Source: Venturia oleaginea (Eukaryota > Ascomycota > Dothideomycetes > Venturiales > Venturiaceae). Taken from it: DNA of 64,000 nt. The position numbers and the translations under genes are program-made. Positions 55,700-64,000 of the stretch are shown in pieces (the stretch's first letter is position 1; the number at the start of each line of letters is the position of its first letter). The notes beneath the pieces were generated by a model. That model worked only from the letters and a program-made list of their open reading frames with translations, ran no database searches and was not told the origin of the DNA. The stretch is from contig JABMLP010000015.1 in assembly GCA_013176395.1 (NCBI GenBank), forward strand, positions 744,001 through 808,000, read 5' to 3'.

Positions 55700-56600
55700 T
55701 CACACATTGATAGCAGTCTATTCGCCCCACGGAGAAGAAGCTGTCGAGATATGATACGTAACTGGAAGATCTCAAGAATCAACGCTCTACGCATTCGGCT
55801 GAGTTGACCAGGATGTCCTCAAGCACGTTAACGTCACGGAATCTTACTATACCCTTCTTGTCGAGTCGGAGCAGGAATTTTAGAATGCTATTGCGCCTTC
55901 GATGGTAGTGCGGCCAGGTTGATTCGGTCGAGAGCCATTCCGGTACATGGGTTGAAAACGGGCAGAGGGAGTGAGGCTGCTGCTGATAAGAAGGTTTTCA
56001 AGCATTACAACGTTGCGAGAGCCTTCCTACACTCCTCACGTCGATTGAGAGATGCGACACCGCGAGGTCGCTTCTCCTTTTAAAACGAGCGACCGCTGAA
56101 ACGAGCGACCGCTTGAACGCGGATGAGAACGTTCATGGGACGTAGTTATGAAGGATGATATACCCGCTCTTCAAGGGCTTATGTAGATATGGTTGTCACA
56201 ACGATGAGATGAAGCTTGGAATCGACTTCTGTTGTGAGAACGACGCGTGGTGAATTCTCTACTACCAGTTCACGAATGCAACTTCTCTTTACCTAAAAGC
56301 TGACTTACTACTCAACCGAGACTGAAATCATTCGAGGCACTTCCAAGTTTACCATGCGTAAAGATGTGTAATCCAGATCATTCTCTCCAGGAAATTTTCC
56401 CGCATCGTACATAAAAATCTCCTTTCTCTAAATGATGCCAGACGGTGTCTGATCATTTCGTCATCCAAAGTTTTAGATTTCCCTCCTATTCCATGTTCTC
56501 GTTCCTTTCTGACTACTCGGAAACCTTCCCTTTGAACCCATAATATGAAAACCAACTCGTCGAACCATTCCAAAACAGCCCAGACAGGACCGAATCCTCT
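55700..56600. other. intergenic, convergent 3' ends
   Basis: Between kin17 (+) and rpc34 (-). It contains a short direct repeat AACGAGCGACCGCT (twice, near 56083-56113). No gene seen. Confidence 0.4.
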
Positions 56601-57803
56601 TCAAAAATCCAACCACTCCGCCATGTAGACACAGCCTTCGGGACTCACCACGCCTCCAGGCCTACATACAGCAAAGACTTCGCATCGACCACATGGCGTG
56701 CCCGTGAGTCCATTCCCGGGCCTACCTCCTTCCTCCACCTCGTTGATTCCTAGGAACCCCTGTTCTTGCCCTCCCGGTTGCGGTTTTGAACCCATTTTTG
56801 AGCCTCGATGAATAGACCGGTACCCAATCGTCAGTTTCCCGGTTGAACTCCTCACCATCTCAACCTGGCCATCATACTCCAGCGACTTGAGCAATTTCGC
56901 GACATCATCTTCCACGAGCGTGACACCAGCCTGTAGAATCCCTGACTCGGTGATTTTGGTCAGGATGTCCATTGTGGTTGGGTATCCATCGTAATCCGGT
57001 GGATGAGGAAAATATTCGAATTTCGGTCGATGTTTCGATTTCCCTTTCTGCTTGTTGTTGGAGGTGAAATCTGTTTCTGTCGGGAGGAGTGGTTGTGGAA
57101 TTTCTCGTTTTGCCCATGAGAGTCCTTCGATGGTGTGGAGGGCCAATTTCTTCATCTCGTAGACGAGGGCTTCATCCAGGACACCGCCATCGAAAAAACT
57201 GCCGCCGATATTGTCGGCTGAGGCTTTGATACCGGCGAGGAGGTAGATGCGGCGGGTGGGGTATTTTGCCGATTTGATTTCCTTGACGAGAGCTTTTGCG
57301 ACGAGTTCTTTTAGGGATTTTGTGACGACGTTTTCGTGAAGATTGGTCTTCGAGACTAGAGTTCTTTTCCATGCCCCCGAGGAGCCGCTGCCTTCGATGT
57401 GCTGGTATATCATGTGTGTCTCCAGTGAGAGTTTGGCCAATTTGGAAGCAATGGATTTTTCACGTAGCCGATAGAGGAATGTGCGACTGGCCGTCAGCGG
57501 CGTGAATAGGTAGTAAGTGACCAGGTCTTGAGTGAGGTTCTTAAGATCCTGCTCATCCTCAGCGAAGTTGAGATCAGTGAGTTCCTGTACTGAGAAATGT
57601 TCGCCGATGGGTTTGGCGGCCAAGCAGGCGTCGTAAAAGTCCTGGTATCGTGGTCGCACTTTTCCGTTTGGGCCGATAGTTCTGGCTTTCTTCTGGACTG
57701 GGCCTTCATCTCCCTCTTCCACTTCTTCGAGAATTTCTTCAGTGACTGCGGCGTTAGATCTTTCGGCAACGGCATTAGCAGGCTGCTTGCGTTTGGGTGC
57801 CAT
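56601..57803 (-). CDS. rpc34: RNA polymerase III subunit Rpc34/RPC6
   Basis: Pol III-specific subunit of the Rpc82-Rpc34-Rpc31 subcomplex, which contacts TFIIIB for initiation. Single exon, 400 residues. The start is the MAPKRKQPANA Met at 57803; an upstream in-frame Met (57929) precedes a Phe/Ser-rich stretch unlike the family. Tandem winged-helix domains include FLYRLREKSIASKLAKLS, EGSGSSGAWKRTLVSKTNLH and KSLKELVAKALVKEIKS. The C-terminus carries CGRCEVFAVC followed ten residues later by Cys, giving CX2CX5CX10C. This is the iron-sulfur ligand spacing known for human RPC6. Confidence 0.95.
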   Translation of the reverse strand: MAPKRKQPANAVAERSNAAVTEEILEEVEEGDEGPVQKKARTIGPNGKVRPRYQDFYDACLAAKPIGEHFSVQELTDLNFAEDEQDLKNLTQDLVTYYLFTPLTASRTFLYRLREKSIASKLAKLSLETHMIYQHIEGSGSSGAWKRTLVSKTNLHENVVTKSLKELVAKALVKEIKSAKYPTRRIYLLAGIKASADNIGGSFFDGGVLDEALVYEMKKLALHTIEGLSWAKREIPQPLLPTETDFTSNNKQKGKSKHRPKFEYFPHPPDYDGYPTTMDILTKITESGILQAGVTLVEDDVAKLLKSLEYDGQVEMVRSSTGKLTIGYRSIHRGSKMGSKPQPGGQEQGFLGINEVEEGGRPGNGLTGTPCGRCEVFAVCRPGGVVSPEGCVYMAEWLDF

Positions 57804-59056
57804 GGTGTTCGTGGCGTGTGGGAGGGTTCTGACTTTTGGAGATTTGGCTTGATTGACTTGAATGGTTTGAATGGGATGAGGTTCCGTGAAGTTCGAAAAA
57901 GAAAAGATCGATGCCAAAATGTCAATCAATGGTCACCCACTCGTATTGTCACCTTATTGTTGAGTCAAAGAGACTGTCGACAATGAGGTTTTCCTGAGTC
58001 CTTTTGACGAAGCTAGGGGTAATTCGGTGTTCCTTCGCCATAAATCACCTGCATGTTCGATTCATAGTGAGCATCTGTTTTGAGGTTTGCTGGCAAGCGG
58101 ATGGAATGAGATGAAATTCTTGGGTGGCAAGTATAGTCACGTGGAGAGGCAATCGACTTGAACCACAGCCGGAGAGAAAGGGAGCTTCTAAATAGAGACT
58201 CATGGCTACCAGTAACAGCTCAATTCAATCTGTCGAGGACCAGTGCTTTGAGTGCGGGTATATATCACGTGCATAATCCGAGTCCATCTGTCGACCCCCT
58301 CCATCTTCCTATCCATCCTTCCGCCAGCTCATCTCATCAAACTCTGTCTTCCACCTCCCTCATGCTACATCCTTCTTTCGAATTTTCCCTGATCTTCTCG
58401 GGCCCTAAGCTCGGCTCCGACGCTTCGTGCATGGCGGTCGTTATGTCAAATGATGCGACCACGTCTGTGAGTATAAGGCCGAGGCCATATATGATACACA
58501 TTTCACATGGTTGTTGGTCCATATTGATTACATCCTTTAACTCTGCTGGCGTTTAGTTCGCCCATCGATGTAGGCTTAGAGGCCGCTCCAGAGGCATGGA
58601 ATGCTCAAACCTGTTGACCCAATCATCTTCGGTGTGTTTCGAAACCCCCTCGGATATGGGGATCCTCAATGAGTGTCCAAAATAGCTACGAACAGACAGC
58701 TGATCGGAACGGCCCTTTAAGTGCCATGTCACGGACCAGGAAAGTGTGCGATGAACCGCTTCTAGAAATTCACCGAAAAACGTGCCTTCTTCTGAGCTCA
58801 TTGTCGGGACGCAGGATAGTGAAAATTGCACTGGATTGGGTCCAGATCACTCCTGCTATATATTGCTTATCCTTCTGATCCTGATGAGGGCAACTGGTGA
58901 AGGGAGTATATACATTCTTTTTGCCCCGTTTTACTTTTGTTTCATTGGCATTGTTTCGTCTTACCTTGCGCTAATTGCCCTCTTATATTACTCTTTTCAT
59001 ACTACATATCCCGCCATATCATTCTGCAAAGTTTTGGTCTCCATTGTAAGACTGCT
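57804..59056. other. intergenic, divergent promoters
   Basis: Promoter regions of rpc34 (-) and the bestrophin gene (+). Open frames here show no recognised domain. Confidence 0.4.
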
Positions 59057-60730
59057 ATGGCGGACTTAGCACGTCAAACCACGGTGGACAGAGCCAACGG
59101 ATTGAAGACAATCATCGAAATGGACGAACGCGCAGCCTCTCCAACTGGCTCGAACAACTCCACACACAGTTCCAAACCAATAAAGCCTCTGCAACGGTCG
59201 AAAACTGTAACCATATCAGCTGACGACTACTTCGTGTGTAATTTCCATAGAAGAGAGAGCTTGAACGACCTGACTGACTATTTTTTTAGTCTGGACCTCG
59301 TGATGTCACACACCACTCTCGATGGCCTACCTTCTTTCAGCTTCATGGCAGCGTTATGCCTCAAATGGTACTTCCAATAATACTGGTCACCCTTTACGCA
59401 ACAATCTTTACCGCCGTATTGGATCGCTGGTTCAACAAGCGTGCGTCCATACATGCGTACCCAACATCAGCTTGCTAACCAAGAATGTAGACAATTGGCC
59501 ACCCATCCTTCTTGGGGTATTGGGATTCATCGTCGGTTTAGCTCTGTCATTTCGGAGTACAACAGCATACGAACGTTACAATGGTAAAAAAGATTCAAGT
59601 TCGTTCAATAATCGGGATTATAGCTGACTAGGATGATTAGACGGACGCAAGTACTGGGCACAAATGGCCGGACTTTCCCAAAATTTGGCCCGGATTATCT
59701 GGATCAATGTCAGGGAAAGACAGGGTGAACTTGGAAAAGAAGACATGTTGGCAAAAATGTGAGCTAACCCCTATTGCGATCAAACTCCAACTGCTAACAG
59801 TTAGAAAGCTCAGCGATCAACCTGATATGTGCCTTCTCTATTGCTGTAAAGCATCGCCTTCGATTTGAGCCGTACCTCGATTACGAAGATCTCCGTCCAT
59901 ACGCCGGGCATTTAGAAACGTTTGCCAAAGATGCCGGAAGAGACGTCGATCTCACCCCGCGCGAGTACTCCAAGAAGAAGCGTTTCGGTGAATTCTTGGG
60001 CCTTTCATTCGCCGAGTCAAATCCAAGGAAAATGATTAAGCGGGCTAAGAAACCTCTCGGCAACCTTCCATTGGAAATTTTGGCTCATCTGCAAGGATAC
60101 CTTGACAGTATTATCGATAATGGGACATTAAAAGCGCCTTGCTTTCAGATGCAATCAAGTAAGTGGTGCGGTTGTGCTTAGGTTTATTCATGGAGTACTG
60201 ATGGTCTTCAAGTCATTGCCCTCCAAAATTTCAACGATATCCTGAACGGAACAGACAGGATTCTAAACACACCCCTCCCCGCCGCCTACAGAATCATGAT
60301 AACCCAGATAACCTGGATCTATATCCTCACACTCCCGCCACAACTCTTCAAAGCTCTACGATGGTTCACCATCCCCGCCACGATCGTAGGCGCCTACATT
60401 ATCCTCGGCCTCGCACTTATTGGCTCCGAAATAGAAAATCCGTTTGGCTACGATGTCAATGATCTCCCTCTCGACACTTATTGCGAACAAATCCAGGAAG
60501 ATCTTGCGCTTATTATGAGTAAGGGCAAAGTCACCAAGGAGGAACTTTATAGGCAGTCTGACAATATGGTTTTGTATCCTGTTAGTCATGCTGGGTATAA
60601 TGAGTGGATGAAGAGGGATGAGGAGGATATTAGGGAAGCGCTAGCAAGCAGGCCAGAATATAATTTCAATAGGAGGAGGAAAGCGCCGGTTGGGATGGGG
60701 ACTATGAATACAGCTCGTCAAGAGGTGTGA
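59057..60730 (+). CDS. bestrophin-family (RFP-TM/UPF0187) anion channel
   Basis: Probable chloride channel of the bestrophin fold. Six exons: 59057-59233, 59290-59440, 59491-59583, 59641-59758, 59809-60158 and 60213-60730, all GT-AG with consistent phases, giving 468 residues. Key segments: SGPRDVTHHSRWPTFFQLHG before membrane helix 1 (PQMVLPIILVTLYATIFTAV), LLGVLGFIVGLALSFRSTTA with YERYN and DGRKYWAQM (family core), then YRIMITQITWIYILTLPPQL and TIVGAYIILGLALIGSEIEN followed by PFGYDVNDLPLD, the diagnostic C-terminal box. No defects seen. Its last 15 coding bases and 3' flank are duplicated 1.1 kb downstream. Confidence 0.9.
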
Positions 60731-60864
60731 AATAGTGGTTTGACTATGATCTGCTGGAATTGAAGCGTTCAATGTACGATGATGACATTATAACAGGGCA
60801 GGCAGAAAAGCGCATGTATTATTCACCGTATGTATTGGTTTTCTTTGAAATTCTATCTTCGTCC
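60716..60864 (+). repeat. direct repeat, copy 1 (3' end of the bestrophin gene)
   Basis: 149 bp starting CGTCAAGAGGTGTGA and ending CTTCGTCC, covering the stop codon and 3' UTR. It is closely matched by 61841-61989. Confidence 0.9.
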
Positions 60865-61724
60865 ACTAATAAGTGGAAAACAGATGTCACTTTGGAAGAT
60901 AGTCTTCGCCACCCGCAGCGAGGAACCTCTCGATGACAATGGACGATGAACGTTGAACCAAGCATGCCCCTGGTAGTATGCTCTTGGGCTCTTCAGGAGT
61001 ACTGATGAGCACCATCGGTGGAGCGGCAGGTCAGGTCCATTCCCCAGAATGTAAAAATCTCAACAGAAAGCATTATCATTTCCACAAGTCGACCCCATAT
61101 TCGGAATAAAGGAATAGACATATTCGAGATCCTTACACAACTTGTTGAACTTGCTGTGGCAAACTTGAGAACACTATGTAATAGCCAATATTAGCACACA
61201 TAATATACCCCAGCTCGATGGCAAAGACTTACGTTTACACGGTCTGTTCCTTGATTGGAAAGCCTTGCTCCAATTCTACGACAAGCTTCTTGCGTCGCTC
61301 CAATATCAAGTATCCCATCCGGTCTTCCGTATTGTCTACACTGACATGCAAGAGACGACCTATAGAAGTAACATTAGATTGAGGTTACGTTTAACTAGTA
61401 ATATATTACTTACCCAGACAGCGCGAGGATGAGCAATTGCTTGAGCGAGGACATGTTTAGATCGGGTCCAAAGGAGTAATCAACGCGTTTGCTATGAAGA
61501 GGAAGAATCAGTTGTGCAGTTGAGAGCGTTAGGAGTGGAACTTGGAGCAGAGACGTCGGGCTTAATATATTGTGGTTTTCGGGTAATCGGGGAATCTAAA
61601 AAGAAAGTGAGTAGTCGTCAAAACTGGCACTCAGACTCACCCCGCTGACGGTAGAGGTAACGCACTGGTAGTATTCTTAAATTACCACTTGACAAGGTAA
61701 GTAATTTATTACTGCTGTGGTCAG

Positions 61725-61818
61725 ATGCCGATTAAATGTAGGTGGAGCTAGATCTTCGTAAGGGTGTTTTTGCTGTGAAGCATGGATTGTACAAGGGGCA
61801 CCCACGTTTAATCGGCAT
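61725..61818. repeat. short inverted repeat (19-bp arms), possible MITE fragment
   Basis: ATGCCGATTAAATGTAGGT (61725-61743) is inverted at 61800-61818 with two transition differences, around a 56-bp spacer. No clear target duplication was found, so it could be a hairpin or a remnant of a small element. Confidence 0.45.
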
Positions 61819-61840
61819 TAGATTATGGTAGACCACGCCC

Positions 61841-61989
61841 CGTCAAGAGGTGTGAAATAGTGGTTTGACTATGATCTGCTGGAATTGAAGCTTTCAATGT
61901 ACGATGATGACATAATAAAGGGCAGGCAGAAAAGCGAATGTATTACTCAACGTATGTATTGGTTTTCTTTGAAACTTCTATCTTCGTCC
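61841..61989 (+). repeat. direct repeat, copy 2
   Basis: Second copy of 60716-60864 with scattered substitutions. In copy 1 the word AGTGGAAAACAGATGT follows about 18 bp later (60881). In copy 2 the same word lies at about 62179, so roughly 190 bp appears inserted after copy 2. Confidence 0.88.
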
Positions 61990-62610
61990 TTGTCATGGCG
62001 AGCATTGAACCAGACAGAATGAACTAAGATTCCATTTACTCAGTGTGATGAGAGAATATCAGATAGAGAGTAAGTGACTACGAGGCGCGCGAGTTGATGT
62101 TCCTCTCGCCACAGTGTGGCTGCGAAACGTTGTCATGTGACAAAGATGGCCACCATCCCATGCCGTCACAGTCCTCTAAAAAGTGGAAAACAGATGTTGC
62201 GAAAAACAGCACACACAGCGAGAACTCAATTTTTGGAATTTACAGAAGTATCATCTAAAGATCATCAAAACACCTCTGCCAGTGGCCGCTCCGGCCTCTA
62301 GAGGCCATCGCGCGTCCCTTAGCGTCGATGAGATACCTCTAGAGTCGCCGTCGCGGCCACGGTATAGCAAGCACACGAATACATGAGCAAGCTACACGAA
62401 CGATGCGTCCACCAAAGACAACAGCAACCATCTAGTCACTATCTCCCGGCTAGTCCATCACTCCAAATGACACTGCAACGCTCTGAGTCGACGAGTCACC
62501 GCTAGAACGGCAATACCTTCAACACAACCCAAACACCAGACGCCCGGTGTGCAACAATCGGCACCACACACCACTGCAACGACTAGACAACCTCTCCCAA
62601 CGTCTTGGCA

Positions 62611-63314
62611 AACCGTCCTGCTACAAGCTGTTGCCCAGAGCCTTGAGCCTCTCCCCAAACTGTTGCCTCCCAGTTATGGCATTGGCAAGAGTAGGTGCGC
62701 GACACAGTAAGTAGTAAGGACACATAGAAGGAGCCTATTGCCGGCAAATCCCCTCCCTGTAAGCTAGCAGACGTAGCCTTGAGCCTCTCCCCAGACTGTT
62801 GTGTCCCAGTTATGGCATTGGCAAGAGTAGGAGCGCGATATAGCAAGCAGGGGAGCGACTAGCAGCAGATAGGCTCTGACTATAAGACGACAGGTCTACA
62901 ACACAATCGGTGCGACACGATACGGCAGCTGCTAGAGAACCTCATCTACTATCGTCTCCGCAAACCGTCCTGCTGCAAGCTGATGTCCAAAGCCTTGAGC
63001 CTCTCCCCAAACTGTTGCGTCCCAGTTATGGCATTGGCAAGAGTAGGTGCGCGACACAGTAAGCAGTAAGGACGTATAGAAGGAGCTTATTAGCGGCAAA
63101 TCCCCTCCCTACAAGCCAACAGACGTAGCCTTGAGCCTCTCCCCAGACTGTTGCGTCCCATTTATGGCATTGGCAAGAGTAGGAGCGCGATATAGCAAGG
63201 AGGGAGAGCGACTAGCAGCAGATAGGCTCCGACTATAAGACGGCAGGTCTATAGCACGATCGGCGCCATACAATACGGCAGCTACCAGACAGCCTCGTCC
63301 ACGGCCATACCCGG
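62611..63314. repeat. nested tandem repeat, two 352-bp units, four copies of an inner motif
   Basis: Unit 1 starts AACCGTCCTGCTACAAGCTG at 62611 and unit 2 starts AACCGTCCTGCTGCAAGCTG at 62963. Inside each unit an AGCCTTGAGCCTCTCCCC block running on to GGCATTGGCAAGAGTAGG occurs twice: 62639, 62775, 62991 and 63127, with spacings of 136, 216 and 136. Differences between copies are mostly transitions. No coding. Confidence 0.85.
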
Positions 63315-63523
63315 AGTATCACACCCAAGCAGCGAAATCACGACTACGATGGTTACTATTGTCTCCAGCATCACACAACCAAACACACTGCCGCATAGGA
63401 ATCTGGTGTGAGACAACTTTCACAAGCAGAAACATACTTAGAGAACCCATTGGCCTTGAGGGATAAGGCGAAACAGATGGACAAAGCTGAGCATTAGAGG
63501 GAGACTGTAGGTAGAAGGATAGA

Positions 63524-63815
63524 TGTAAGAGTTCAACCCTCAAAGGTGTTTCGCAAGTGAGAGAAGACTGCTTGTATTTCGAAGTATCTAAGTGCAGAGA
63601 ACAAACCGTAAGTGTTGGAAGGACGACTAGTATATATGTCCTCCGTATAAGAAAAAAGGACATGCTGTCCAGACAAGTATGGAAAGGAATAGAAATACAT
63701 GTGAAACAATCCTCAAACAATCCCTGCTAGGCGCACGTGAAAGACTACCAGGAAACTACCAGGTAGTGCTAAGAATCCATCCAGGATAAGTTGAGAAAGG
63801 ATCTATCCTTTGACA
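63524..63815. mobile_element. solo LTR, 292 bp, same family as 8387-8631
   Basis: Starts TGTAAGAGTTC and ends CCTTTGACA. Flanks ATAGA and ATAGC match at four of five positions. It aligns with the 8387-8631 copy at both ends but has extra sequence in the middle. Confidence 0.65.
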
Positions 63816-64000
63816 ATAGCGAAACACGAGGCATTGCCTCTTGAGTCTACATAGCACAGATATACTAGCAGAGTAACCAGTATCTACAAGAGCCCGCGGG
63901 CATTTGGAGATACTGGTTAGGGGAAATGGGGGAGGACCGAGGGGACAGCTGGTCTTGTTTCAGTGAACGGGGCGAAGTGGGGCGCGGTGGATTATATAAT

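Noticed and set aside
56601..57929. Upstream Met for Rpc34 at 57929
   Set aside because: The extra 42 residues are unlike the family, and MAPKRK at 57803 fits the usual start.
62611..63314. CRISPR-like spaced repeats
   Set aside because: Units are long, nested and imperfect with repeated spacers; the genome is eukaryotic.

Overview
This window comes from a filamentous ascomycete (Pezizomycotina) nuclear genome. Introns are short (about 45-150 nt) with GTATGT/GTAAGT-type donors and CTAAC-type branch points. The core genes are clearly eukaryotic: SUMO, Nup84/Nup107, Bdp1, Rpc34, Kin17, a complex I ESSS subunit and Cmc4. The mobile DNA is typical of fungi: Fot1/pogo, Tc1/mariner, hAT MITE and solo LTRs. 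Several nonsense codons could have arisen by CpA-to-TpA change, as in repeat-induced point mutation (RIP). The genus cannot be fixed from sequence alone.

Layout. 1-3.5 kb: the 3' part of a DEDDy 3'-5' exonuclease gene and a TXNDC17-like thioredoxin. 5.7-9.3 kb: a transposon patch with a dead Fot1/pogo element, two solo LTRs, a Tc1 transposase relic and a 149-bp MITE. 9.5-15.8 kb: a dense gene block with a 10-cysteine secreted candidate effector, SUMO, Cmc4 and Nup84/107. 16.5-20.7 kb: a broken copy of a conserved fungal family, LTR-like debris and a complete but nonsense-bearing Tc1-like transposon. 21.0-25.7 kb: a tandem BTB/POZ family with one intact gene, two nonsense copies and one remnant. 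27.1-32.1 kb: a GPI-type wall protein, a RIP-like relic, a hypothetical protein and a 674-residue protein with a C-terminal UBA domain. 32.6-47.5 kb is gene-poor: twin copies of a 129-bp element, a hAT MITE, loci that may carry eIF5A-like domains, a complex I subunit, two small YxCGC proteins, a kinase-like gene and an F-box/LRR-like pseudogene.

48.7-60.7 kb is a conserved housekeeping block: an RCR-like membrane protein, Bdp1 and Kin17 in divergent orientation, Rpc34, and a six-exon bestrophin-type channel. Two Pol III components (Bdp1 of TFIIIB and the Rpc34 subunit that contacts TFIIIB) therefore lie within about 6 kb. 60.7-64.0 kb is repetitive: a duplicated bestrophin 3' end, a nested 352-bp tandem repeat and a solo LTR of the family also seen near 8.5 kb.

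Most housekeeping genes look intact. The decayed copies are concentrated in transposons and lineage-specific families (BTB, F-box-like, effector-like). No conserved multi-gene defence or biosynthetic system was recognised.
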